Shown here one piece after another: positions 7,632-14,763 of a stretch of DNA of 21,990 bases. Numbering within the stretch: the first letter of the stretch is position 1; each line of letters starts with the position of its first letter. The notes under the pieces were generated by a model that worked only from the letters and a program-made list of their open reading frames with translations, ran no database searches and was not told the origin of the DNA. The position numbers were made by a program, and so were the translations under genes. Source of the DNA: CAYJRR01 sp964372275 [NCBI: uncultured bacterium] (GTDB lineage: Bacteria; CAYJRR01); NCBI GenBank assembly GCA_964372275.1, contig CAYJRR010000067.1, positions 3,709 to 25,698 on the forward strand, in the 5' to 3' direction.

Positions 7632-8360
7632 ATGCGCATGCTCCCTCTCACCCTTGCCGCCACGCTCCTGCTCGCCGCCGGCCCCTACGACTCCGCGAAG
7701 GCGGAGATCGAGCGCCGTCGCGCGGCCCTCGCCGCGCAATGGGCCGTCGCGGAAACGGCCGCCGACCGCCTCGCCCTCCGCGCCGACGCGCGCGCCGCCG
7801 CGTTCGATGCGATCGTCCACCGTCTCCTACCCGAGTGGTTCGGCACGCCGTGGGCCTTCGAAGGGACGACCCAGACCCCGCGGCAAGGAACGATCGCGTG
7901 CGGCTACCTCGTCTCGACGGTGCTGCGCGACGCCGGGCTGCGGGTGGAACGTGTCCGGCTGGCCCAACAGGCGTCGGCGGCGATCGTGGAGACGCTAAGC
8001 GGATCCGAAAACGTTGAGATCTACAGAGGACTTGACCCGTCGGAGCTCATCCGACGGTTGAAGCTTCGCGGCGACGGGCTCTACGCCCTCGGGCTCGACT
8101 TCCACGTCGGGTTCCTGGTACTCGACGGCGAACGCGCCGACCTCTGCCACGCGTCCTACCTTCCGCCGGCGATCGCGACCTGCGAGCCGGCGGCGACCTC
8201 CCCGGCGATCGTCTCGAACACGCACGTCGTCGGTCCGATCCTCCACGATCGCCGGGTGGAAGACTGGCTCACCGGCTCGCCGATCGCTACCGCATCCAGC
8301 GGTCGGCCCAAACGGCGATGCTGTCCATCACCGGGCGCAGCGACCTCCCCTTCGCGGTGA
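7632..8360 (+). CDS. Secreted NlpC/P60-like Cys/His protein (putative peptidase or amidase)
   Basis: ATG 7632 begins a signal peptide (MRMLPLTLAATLLLAAG); a second ATG at 7638 sits 6 nt after GGGG and may be the true start. The mature part has a helical region (about 20-65) and then GTPWAFEGTTQTPRQGTIACGYLVSTVLRDAG in two blocks with Cys90 at the start of a helix. Later comes DFHVGFLVLDGE with His158 on a strand. A Cys in a helix followed by an HVG strand matches the NlpC/P60-type papain fold, so a Cys-His hydrolase acting on cell-wall peptides is plausible but not proven. A second Cys-His pair (172-173) follows. The last 25 or so residues are Arg/Ser/Pro-rich, and the frame overlaps the 3' end of the convergent HxlR gene by 74 nt, so the C-terminus may be an extension by loss of an earlier stop. 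Confidence 0.7.
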   Translation: MRMLPLTLAATLLLAAGPYDSAKAEIERRRAALAAQWAVAETAADRLALRADARAAAFDAIVHRLLPEWFGTPWAFEGTTQTPRQGTIACGYLVSTVLRDAGLRVERVRLAQQASAAIVETLSGSENVEIYRGLDPSELIRRLKLRGDGLYALGLDFHVGFLVLDGERADLCHASYLPPAIATCEPAATSPAIVSNTHVVGPILHDRRVEDWLTGSPIATASSGRPKRRCCPSPGAATSPSR

Positions 8361-8607
8361 GGACGTAGTGCACCGAGACCGGGCGGTCGCCCTCCACCTC
8401 GCGTTCGACGAGCCCGAGCTCCTCGAGCTCCTTGAGCCGCTCCGACAGGAGCCGATCCGACAGCTCCGGAATCCGCTCCTTGAGCTCGGTGAACCGCGCC
8501 GAGCCGGCGAACAGCGATTGCAAGATCGCGCCGGTCCAGCGCCGTCCGATCATCTCCACCGTGCGGTGGAAACGGGGACACACTTTGTCGTCGTCTCGTC
8601 TCGACAT
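8287..8607 (-). CDS. HxlR-family winged-helix transcriptional regulator
   Basis: This 106-residue protein has the HxlR pattern: an N-terminal Cys10 in VCPRFHRTVEMIGRRWTGAIL, the recognition region RFTELKERIPELSDRLLSERLKELEELGLVERE, and the wing VHYVLTAKGRSLRPVMDSIAVWA. HxlR/YodB/HypR proteins are dimeric and often sense electrophiles or oxidants through this Cys; that role here is inferred. Start ATG 8607 has AGGGG 3-4 nt upstream. It is divergent from yceI across an 81-nt gap containing a palindromic operator, and its 3' end overlaps the convergent NlpC/P60-like gene. It probably regulates itself and yceI. Confidence 0.9.
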   Translation of the reverse strand: MSRRDDDKVCPRFHRTVEMIGRRWTGAILQSLFAGSARFTELKERIPELSDRLLSERLKELEELGLVEREVEGDRPVSVHYVLTAKGRSLRPVMDSIAVWADRWMR

Positions 8608-8624
8608 GGCCCCTTGACGGATCG

Positions 8625-8630
8625 ATTGTA
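8625..8630 (-). promoter_or_regulatory. Candidate -10 box of the HxlR gene
   Basis: TACAAT on the minus strand (5 of 6 matches to the consensus) lies 17 nt after a weak TCGCTT -35. The predicted transcript starts near 8618, about 10 nt before the AGGGG-preceded ATG. The palindrome at 8629-8656 overlaps its upstream edge. Confidence 0.45.
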
Positions 8631-8656
8631 GTTGACTTACTCTTCGTAAGCGACTA
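8629..8656. promoter_or_regulatory. Palindromic operator, probable HxlR binding site
   Basis: The half-sites TAGTTGACTTAC (8629-8640) and GTAAGCGACTA (8646-8656) are inverted around TCTTC, with the perfect core CTTAC-N5-GTAAG. HxlR-family operators characteristically contain TTAC/GTAA inverted repeats of this kind. The site lies between the regulator gene and yceI and covers promoter elements for both directions, fitting repression of both. Confidence 0.6.
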
Positions 8657-8660
8657 ATGA
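8633..8660 (+). promoter_or_regulatory. Candidate yceI promoter overlapping the operator
   Basis: TTGACT (8633-8638), a 16-nt spacer, and TAATGA (8655-8660) form a plausible sigma70-type promoter. The palindromic operator fills the spacer. The start site would be near 8667, followed by the ribosome-binding site GAAAGGA (8675-8681) and the ATG at 8689. Confidence 0.45.
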
Positions 8661-8688
8661 AACATTACTCATCCGAAAGGAACCCGCC

Positions 8689-9321
8689 ATGAGCCACCGG
8701 ATCCTCGCCGCCACGCTTTCCCTCCTCCCCGCCTTCGCTCCCTGGACCGGCGCCGCCGCGAAGTCGTCGGAGCCCAAGGCGGCGGCCGCCCCGGCCCCCT
8801 CCGTGTGGACGATCGACGCCTCCCACTCGTCGGTCACCTTCAGCGTGCGGCACATGATGATCACCGATGTGCGCGGGGAGTTCGGATCGGTCGCCGGGGA
8901 GATCACGATCGACGAAGGCGACCTGGCCCGCTCGAAGGTGGAAGCGACGGTCGACCCGGCGACGGTCAACACCCGCGAGCCGAAACGCGACAAGCACCTT
9001 CGCTCGGCCGACTTCTTCGACGTGGAGAAGCACAAGGAGGCGCGGTTCGTCTCGAGCAGGGTGGAACCCGCCGGCGACAAGCGGCTGAGGGTGTCCGGCG
9101 ATCTCACCCTGCGCGGCGTGACCCGGCCCGTCACGATGGAGGTCACCTACACCGATCCGATCCGGGACTCCCGCGGCACCACCAAGCGCGGAGCGAAGGC
9201 GACGACGACGATCAAGCGCGCCGACTGGGGGCTCACCTGGAACAAGGCGCTCGAGTCCGGCGGCGTGCTGGTCTCGGACGAGGTGGCGCTCACGCTGGAT
9301 CTGGAGCTGAACCGGAAGTAA
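8689..9321 (+). CDS. Secreted YceI-family protein
   Basis: YceI proteins are lipocalin-like beta barrels that bind polyisoprenoids or other hydrophobic ligands in the periplasm. Here a signal peptide (MSHRILAATLSLLPAFAPWTGAAA) precedes an Ala/Pro linker and then the domain from about residue 39: VWTIDASHSSVTFSVRHMM, VRGEFG, NTREPKRDKHLRSADFFDVEK, LTLRGVTRPVTMEV, and the C-terminal GGVLVSDEVALTLDLEL. All are standard YceI blocks at normal length (210 residues). ATG 8689 has GAAAGGA 7 nt upstream. Divergence from an HxlR gene across a palindromic operator suggests induction under chemical stress. The M1 peptidase gene follows after 12 nt. Confidence 0.92.
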   Translation: MSHRILAATLSLLPAFAPWTGAAAKSSEPKAAAAPAPSVWTIDASHSSVTFSVRHMMITDVRGEFGSVAGEITIDEGDLARSKVEATVDPATVNTREPKRDKHLRSADFFDVEKHKEARFVSSRVEPAGDKRLRVSGDLTLRGVTRPVTMEVTYTDPIRDSRGTTKRGAKATTTIKRADWGLTWNKALESGGVLVSDEVALTLDLELNRK

Positions 9322-9333
9322 CGTCGCGCGCGG

Positions 9334-11145
9334 ATGCGAAGCGATCCGCACTCCTGGTTCGACCCGGCGCAAGGCGTCACCCGGGAGATCACGCTCTGGC
9401 TCTCCGCCGATTTCGACGCGCACGTCCTCTCGGGAACGGCGCGGCTCGCCTTCCGCGAGCCGCTGGCCGGCGGACCGCTCGACCTCGACACCCGCGACCT
9501 GGAGATCCGCGCCGTCCGGGCCGCGACCGGGCCGGCGGGGCCGGCGCCGGTGCCGTTCGCCCTCGACCTCGCCGACCCGATCCTCGGGCACCGCCTGCGG
9601 ATCGACGCCCCACGCGGCGCGACGACGATCGAGATCGACTACGCCACCCGACCGGCGGCGAGCGCCTTGCAGTGGCTCTCCCCCGCGCAGACCGCGGGGG
9701 GAAAGCGTCCCTTCCTGTTCAGCCAGGCGCAGGCGATCCACGCCCGCAGCATCGTCCCGCTGCAGGACAGTCCGGCGGCTCGGATCGTCTATCGCGCCGA
9801 GATCGACGTGCCGAAGGGATTGCGGGCCCTGATGTCGGCCGCCTCGACCCACGGACGCAAGGAGATCGCCGGTCGCACCACCTACGCCTTCCAGATGGAG
9901 CAGTCGATCCCGCCCTACCTCCTGGCACTGGCGGTCGGCGATCTGCACGGGAAGGACTTGGGCCGGCGCTCCCGGGTGTGGGCCGAGCGCGAGGTGCTCG
10001 ACCGGGCGGCCTGGGAGTTCGCCGATGTACCGCGGATGATGGAGGCGGCGGAGCGTCTCTTCGGCCCCTACGACTGGGAGCGCTTCGACCTGCTGGTGAT
10101 GCCGCCGTCGTTCCCCTACGGCGGGATGGAGAACCCGCGGATCACCTTCCTCACCCCCACCCTGCTCGCCGGCGACCGGAGCCTGGTCGACGTCGTCGCC
10201 CACGAGCTGGCGCACTCCTGGACCGGCAACCTGGTCAGCAACGCCAGCGCGAACGACTTCTGGCTCAACGAAGGGTTCACCGTCTACGCCGAACGGCGCA
10301 TCGTCGAAGCGCTCCACGGACCGGAGCGTGCCGCGATCCAGGCGCGCGTCGGCCGTCTGACGCTGGAGGAGGACCTGCGGCGATTCGGCGACGGCAGCCC
10401 GCTGACCCGGTTGCGCACCGAGCTCGCCGGCGTCGACCCCGACGAGGTCTTTTCGCTCGTCCCCTACGAGAAGGGGTACCTCTTCCTGGTCTGCCTGGAG
10501 CGCGCCGCCGGACGCGCCGAGTTCGACCGCTTCCTCCGCCGCTACCTGACGACGTACCGCTTCCGATCCATCACCACCGCCGACTTCCTGGGAACACTGG
10601 AGGCGGAGCTGCCCGGCCTGTCGGCCCGCGTCGACGCCGGCCGTTGGATCGACGGCGCCGGTCTTCCCGGAGACGCCCCGACCTTTTCGGCTCCGACGCT
10701 GGACGCGGTCGACCGGCTCTCGCGCGAGTGGACCACCGGCCGCCGCCCGACCGCGGAGGAGGCTCGTGCCTGGACCTCCGACGAATGGCAGCTCTACCTG
10801 CGCGGGCTCCCGCGCCCGATCGGCGGCGACGACTGCCGGACGCTCGACGAGCGGTTCGCCCTCACCGGGCGCGGGAACATGGAGGTGCTGGTCGCGTGGC
10901 TGGAGCTCGCCGTGGCCTCGGGCTACGCGCCGGCGGTGGAGCGGACGACGGCGGTGCTGCGCTCGGTCGGGCGGATGAAGTACCTGAAGCCCCTCTACCG
11001 TGCGCTGCTGTCGAGACCGGAGACGGTCGCGCTCGCGCGCGAAACGTTCGCCGCCGCGGAGGCGGGGTACCACGCGATCGCGGCGGCCGGCATCCGCGGC
11101 ATCCTCGCGGCGGCCGAGAACCCGGCCCCGGAGCCGAAGCCGTAG
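9334..11145 (+). CDS. M1-family aminopeptidase, leukotriene-A4-hydrolase type
   Basis: This zinc metallopeptidase removes N-terminal residues from peptides. It has the exopeptidase motif GGMEN (263-267) in MPPSFPYGGMENP and the zinc site HELAH (290-294) followed 19 residues later by Glu313 in WLNEGFTVYAERR. The PYEKGYLFL block carries the Tyr that stabilises the transition state. The N-terminal beta domain (1-190), catalytic domain and helical C-terminal domain are all present in 603 residues, matching the LTA4H/aminopeptidase-B subgroup. No signal peptide is seen, so it is likely cytoplasmic. ATG 9334 lies 12 nt after yceI with only a weak ribosome-binding site, so co-transcription is likely. 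TAG 11143-11145 is followed within 3 nt by repeat copy B. Epoxide hydrolase activity cannot be judged. Confidence 0.92.
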   Translation: MRSDPHSWFDPAQGVTREITLWLSADFDAHVLSGTARLAFREPLAGGPLDLDTRDLEIRAVRAATGPAGPAPVPFALDLADPILGHRLRIDAPRGATTIEIDYATRPAASALQWLSPAQTAGGKRPFLFSQAQAIHARSIVPLQDSPAARIVYRAEIDVPKGLRALMSAASTHGRKEIAGRTTYAFQMEQSIPPYLLALAVGDLHGKDLGRRSRVWAEREVLDRAAWEFADVPRMMEAAERLFGPYDWERFDLLVMPPSFPYGGMENPRITFLTPTLLAGDRSLVDVVAHELAHSWTGNLVSNASANDFWLNEGFTVYAERRIVEALHGPERAAIQARVGRLTLEEDLRRFGDGSPLTRLRTELAGVDPDEVFSLVPYEKGYLFLVCLERAAGRAEFDRFLRRYLTTYRFRSITTADFLGTLEAELPGLSARVDAGRWIDGAGLPGDAPTFSAPTLDAVDRLSREWTTGRRPTAEEARAWTSDEWQLYLRGLPRPIGGDDCRTLDERFALTGRGNMEVLVAWLELAVASGYAPAVERTTAVLRSVGRMKYLKPLYRALLSRPETVALARETFAAAEAGYHAIAAAGIRGILAAAENPAPEPKP

Positions 11146-11148
11146 AGA

Positions 11149-11256
11149 GAACTGAAAATGGAAAATGGAAAACCGGCCGATGAAAAATGGGCCCGGCGCC
11201 GCGTCGGTTCTCCGTTGACCGGTTTTTCATTTTCCATTTTCCAGTTTCAATTTTCG
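11149..11256. repeat. AT-rich palindromic repeat, copy B (possible bidirectional terminator)
   Basis: The arms 11149-11176 and 11219-11248 are imperfect inverted repeats (AACTGAAAATGG, GGAAAACCGG on the left; CCGGTTTTTCATTTTCC and CAGTTTC on the right). The 42-nt GC-rich loop is different from copy A. It shares the GAAAATGG/AAAACCGG units and the GAAAATTGA sequence with the element at 4213-4320. It lies between the convergent M1 peptidase and S46 peptidase genes and contains the stop codon of the latter. Confidence 0.8.
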
Positions 11257-13376
11257 GCGCGGCGACCCGAAACGAGCTCGTCGGCGAGCCCGTCCGCGTC
11301 GTAGATCACCTGCAGCGCGTGCAGGATCGCCCGCGCGTCGACCGCCACCGCCCGCTTTCGCGCCGGATCGAACCAGAACGCGCCCCCCAGGGAGTGGATG
11401 TTCCCGTCGAAGACCAGTCCCACCACCCGTCCCCGCGAGTCGACGACCGGGCTCCCGGAGTTCCCGCCGATCGTGTCGTTGTCGGTGACGAAGTTGAACG
11501 GAACGTCGGGGTCGATCGCCCGCTTCCGGTCGAGCCACCGCTTCGGCAACGCGAACGGCTCGGACCCCGTCGCGCGGCCGAACGTCCCGCCGATGGTGGT
11601 GAACGGCGCCACGACGGTGCCGTCGGGCTCGGTCAGCCCACGAACCCGTCCGACGCTCAAGCGGAGCGTGCCGGTGGCGTCGGGGTAGCGCTTCACCGGC
11701 GACAACGCGAACCCGGCGCGCGCGACCTTCTCGCCGTTTTTCCGCTCCGGGCCCTCCACCTCGTCCTCCCACCGCCGCCGCACGTCGCGCGCATCGGCGT
11801 CGAGTCGCTTGGCGAGAAGGACCATCGGATCGTCCGAGGCGGCGATCGCCGGCGCCCCCCCGTTCCACAGGCGTCGCCGCTCCGCCGGGTCGGCGAGGCG
11901 GGTCCCCGCCACCACGGCACGCGCGACCGCGTCGGGGGAGTCGGATCCGAGCGCGGCCCTCACCGTCGGATCGTCGGGTCCCAGCGCCTCGCGCATCTTG
12001 GTCAACGAAAAGGCGATCTTCCGTTCCTCCAGCGCCGCATGGACCGGCGCCGTCGAGAAGAGCTTCGCTTCGAGCGACGGGATCGCCGTGCCGCGGAACT
12101 CGCGCAGCCGCCCGGCGTCGGGCTTGGCCCTCTCCGCAGCCCCGCGCACCAACGTCCTTGCGTGCGCGAAGAGCGCCCCCGAGATCCCCAGGCCGGCGTG
12201 CCCTTCGACGGTGCTGTAGCGGGCGAACAGGCGACGTTTCGCAGCTTGCGCCGCCTCGATCGCCTCCCACGCACCGCCGTAGGCCGCCCGCGCCGCCGGA
12301 TCGGCCGCAACCTTGCCGCGAAGGGCCGCCTCCGCCTCCGCCTGTCGCCCGGCGAACGCGTCGTCGTTCAGGGTGTCGAGATAGCCGCGGTACCGCTTGA
12401 GGTAGTTGAGCGCCGAATAGAGGTCGCGCTTGGCGATCCGGGCCGACTCGGCGTCGCGGCGGCCGAACTCGTCCATCGCCCCGCGCCATTCGGACAGGCG
12501 AAGGAGGATCGCCGGATACTCCACGTCGCGCAGGAAGTCCTGCTGCGCCCCGGTGAGCAGCCGTTGCGTCGCCCCGGGGTGTCCGGCGACGAAGACCGGA
12601 TCCCCCTCCTTCACGCCGTCGGTCGACCACGGAAGGTGGTGCGGCGTCGACGCAGGCTTCCCGTCCTCCCACGCCCGCAGGAAGGCGACGTCCAGGTTCC
12701 AACGAGGGAATTCGTAGTTGTCGGGGTCCCCGCCGAAGAAGGCGATGTCGAATTCGGGGGCGAATACCAGACGCACGTCGGTCCAGACCCGGTACTCGTA
12801 CAGGTGGTACGCGCCGCCGTGAAACAGCGTCACCACTTCGCAGCGCGTCCGTTCGTCCCCCGCGGCGCCGCGCCCGCGCTTCCCCGATCCCCGCGCATCG
12901 ACGCACCTCTTCTCCAGGCGCGCCATCTCCGCCTTCTGCGCGTCGACGAACGCCTTGTCGGTCTTCCCCTTGGTCGCCGCGAGGACCTTTTCCGTGACGT
13001 CCTCGATCGCCACCAAGTGGCGCGCCTCCATCGCCGGACAGCGGCGTTCGTCGGCCGGCGCCGCCGCCCGGAATCCGTTCGCGACGAGGTCGTCCGCCGC
13101 CGTCGAGAGCTCCTGGATGCAGCCCGACGCCACGTGGTGGTTGGTCATGATCAGCCCGTCGCCGGAGACGAACGACCCCGACGCGCCGACCTTCACCGCC
13201 CCCCGCCGCAACCGTTCCAGCCAACCGTCGTCGATCGACACGCCGAATTCGGATCGCACCCGGTCCCGCGGCACGTCGTCGAAGGTCCACATCCCCTCCT
13301 CGGCCTTCGCGCGCGGCGCGACGAGGAGAAACGCCAACAGTCCGATACGGCGAAACGAGCGGCGATCGATCTTCAT
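11247..13376 (-). CDS. S46-family dipeptidyl-peptidase (DPP7/DPP11-like)
   Basis: S46 enzymes are periplasmic serine peptidases that release dipeptides from N-termini, feeding amino-acid uptake. The protein has a signal peptide (MKIDRRSFRRIGLLAFLLVAPRAKA), then EEGMWTFDDVP, the trypsin-fold His in LIMTNHHVASG (His81 region), and the catalytic Ser640 in GGNSGSPVVD followed by GRVVGLVFDGN. The long middle insertion (about 230-520) is helical, as in DPP7/DPP11. At 709 residues it has family length. ATG 13376 is preceded by GGAGGA and overlaps the TGA of the upstream hydrolase gene in an ATGA, so translation is coupled. Specificity (hydrophobic versus acidic P1) was not assigned. The final residues RRAEN and the TGA stop come from repeat copy B. 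Confidence 0.93.
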   Translation of the reverse strand: MKIDRRSFRRIGLLAFLLVAPRAKAEEGMWTFDDVPRDRVRSEFGVSIDDGWLERLRRGAVKVGASGSFVSGDGLIMTNHHVASGCIQELSTAADDLVANGFRAAAPADERRCPAMEARHLVAIEDVTEKVLAATKGKTDKAFVDAQKAEMARLEKRCVDARGSGKRGRGAAGDERTRCEVVTLFHGGAYHLYEYRVWTDVRLVFAPEFDIAFFGGDPDNYEFPRWNLDVAFLRAWEDGKPASTPHHLPWSTDGVKEGDPVFVAGHPGATQRLLTGAQQDFLRDVEYPAILLRLSEWRGAMDEFGRRDAESARIAKRDLYSALNYLKRYRGYLDTLNDDAFAGRQAEAEAALRGKVAADPAARAAYGGAWEAIEAAQAAKRRLFARYSTVEGHAGLGISGALFAHARTLVRGAAERAKPDAGRLREFRGTAIPSLEAKLFSTAPVHAALEERKIAFSLTKMREALGPDDPTVRAALGSDSPDAVARAVVAGTRLADPAERRRLWNGGAPAIAASDDPMVLLAKRLDADARDVRRRWEDEVEGPERKNGEKVARAGFALSPVKRYPDATGTLRLSVGRVRGLTEPDGTVVAPFTTIGGTFGRATGSEPFALPKRWLDRKRAIDPDVPFNFVTDNDTIGGNSGSPVVDSRGRVVGLVFDGNIHSLGGAFWFDPARKRAVAVDARAILHALQVIYDADGLADELVSGRRAEN

Positions 13377-14350
13377 CGGCTCCTCCGGGAGAGTTCCCGC
13401 CCCTTCCAGTGCGCGACGACGGCGTCCGCGATCCGGTCTCGCCACGCGTCGAAGTCGTGAGAGCCCGACGGGTCGACGGTGCGCCCCACCGACGGCGGAA
13501 GGCGGCCGAGATGCGCCTCGCAGGGGACGACCTCGTCGCGGGCGCCGTGCACCGCCGAGAAACCCGGCCAGGAACAGAGCCGGTCGAGGGTGGCACCGTC
13601 GAACGCCCCCCACGGGCTCGCGACCCCGATCCGCCACGGCGCGGCGCTCGACGCGGCGACGAGCCCGCCGGCGCTCAAACCGACGACGAGGATCGGCGGT
13701 TCGAGCGCCAGCGATGCGCTCCATGCCGCCAGCTCGTCGGCCGCTTCCTCCACGAGTCGTTCGACCGAATCGCCGTTGCGGCGCTCCCGCACGCGCATCA
13801 GCGTCGGCCGTTGGAACCGGGTCTCGCTCCACCCCCGCGCGCGGAGCGCCTCCTCCAGCAGTCGGACCGATCCGACGCCGCTTCCGCCCAGCCCGTGGAG
13901 CAGCAGGACCGAGTCGGGGGCGGTGTCGGGCTCCGCCTCCGGAAAGCACGGCAGGAGACCGGCCCGCCGGCCGTCCCCCGCCACCACCGCCCGCTGGTCG
14001 AACGCCCGGCCCCACCCGACCGCCACCGCCGCCGGGACGTCCCAGATCCAGAAGCTCTCCTCGGCGTGCGTCCCGTCCGGATCGCGGCCGACGCACGGAA
14101 GGGGGTGGTATCCCTCGCCTCGGATGCGCAGGCCGAGCCGTTCGTTGGCGACGCGGTCGGCCGCCGGGTCGAGCCCCCGGCCGCGTGGAGCCGCGGCCGT
14201 GACGATGGCGAACGGGCGCGCGGGAGCGCGGCCGCCGATCCGGAATTCGCCCGCCCGGGCGCCCGCCACCGGCGGGCCTGCGGCCGGCGTATCGGTCCAG
14301 ACCGCCCGGAGGTAGGTGCGATACTGCGCCCGCAGACTCACCGCGCGCAT
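13373..14350 (-). CDS. DUF3293 domain fused to an alpha/beta-hydrolase
   Basis: ATG 14350 starts a 325-residue protein with no signal peptide. Residues about 7-125 resemble DUF3293 (YRTYLRAVW, FAIVTAAAP, ANERLG, YHPLPCVGRDPDG, AEESFWIWD). Residues about 145-325 are a compact alpha/beta-hydrolase: oxyanion region LLLHGLGGSG (149-158), nucleophile elbow GLSAG with Ser226, GARDEVVP with Asp272, and GSHDF with His298. The triad is therefore complete in the expected order. The substrate is unknown; short-chain esterase or thioesterase activity is possible. The gene starts 1 nt after the Smr gene and ends in a 4-nt ATGA overlap with the S46 peptidase, so the three are likely one operon. Confidence 0.75.
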   Translation of the reverse strand: MRAVSLRAQYRTYLRAVWTDTPAAGPPVAGARAGEFRIGGRAPARPFAIVTAAAPRGRGLDPAADRVANERLGLRIRGEGYHPLPCVGRDPDGTHAEESFWIWDVPAAVAVGWGRAFDQRAVVAGDGRRAGLLPCFPEAEPDTAPDSVLLLHGLGGSGVGSVRLLEEALRARGWSETRFQRPTLMRVRERRNGDSVERLVEEAADELAAWSASLALEPPILVVGLSAGGLVAASSAAPWRIGVASPWGAFDGATLDRLCSWPGFSAVHGARDEVVPCEAHLGRLPPSVGRTVDPSGSHDFDAWRDRIADAVVAHWKGRELSRRSR

Positions 14351-14351
14351 C

Positions 14352-14651
14352 CTACCCGACCGGAGTCCGGAGCCGCACCGCCGTCGCGCCCCAACCGCCA
14401 TGGCTCGCCGGACCGAAGCGTTCCACCGCCGGATGGCGACGAAGCACCGCCTCGACGGTGCGCCGAAGGGAACCGGTCCCCTTCCCATGGACGATGCGGA
14501 CCTCGGCAAGCCCGCGGGCCCGTGCCTGATCGAGATACTCCCAGACCAGGTCCTGGACCTCCCCCGGAGCGAAGGTGTGGAGGTCGAGCTCCGGCCCGAT
14601 CGGAACGACCACCGGAACGTCGGGGTCGGGCACGTCGTCGTCGTGTTCCAT
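14352..14651 (-). CDS. Small Smr-domain protein
   Basis: The 99-residue protein is almost entirely an Smr domain: ELDLHTFAPGEV (the DLH motif), a helix, VRIVHGKGTGSLRR (the HGxGxGxLR motif) and the final GGWGATAVRL. Smr domains, found alone or at the MutS2 C-terminus, nick or bind branched DNA or act as endonucleases on stalled-ribosome mRNA; which applies here is unknown. Start ATG 14651 was chosen because the longer frame upstream is Arg-rich and passes through the promoter region. No Shine-Dalgarno is seen, but TATCTT lies 8 nt upstream, suggesting a leaderless transcript. It is the first gene of the operon with the DUF3293-hydrolase and S46 peptidase. Confidence 0.82.
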   Translation of the reverse strand: MEHDDDVPDPDVPVVVPIGPELDLHTFAPGEVQDLVWEYLDQARARGLAEVRIVHGKGTGSLRRTVEAVLRRHPAVERFGPASHGGWGATAVRLRTPVG

Positions 14652-14659
14652 GCGGCCGG

Positions 14660-14665
14660 AAGATA
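14660..14665 (-). promoter_or_regulatory. Candidate -10 box of the Smr operon, leaderless arrangement
   Basis: TATCTT on the minus strand is followed by 8 nt and then ATG 14651. Transcription would begin at or next to the start codon. No convincing -35 was found. Confidence 0.4.
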
Positions 14666-14750
14666 GCAGCGCGCGTCCGCGGGTGCGGTCGCGACCGCGG
14701 CCCCGGACGCGAAGCGCGAAGCTGCGGCCCGGGCGCCGATGCCGTCGCGC

Positions 14751-14756
14751 TATTCT
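14751..14756 (+). promoter_or_regulatory. Candidate -10 box of the moxR gene, leaderless arrangement
   Basis: TATTCT is followed by 7 nt and then ATG 14764, with no Shine-Dalgarno sequence between them. No -35 is evident in the GC-rich sequence before it. Confidence 0.4.
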
Positions 14757-14763
14757 CCGCACG

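Noticed and set aside
8665-11073. An 802-codon minus-strand frame and similar plus-strand frames across yceI and the M1 peptidase
   Set aside because: These are shadow frames of genes with intact catalytic motifs; their composition is that of a GC-rich wrong frame.
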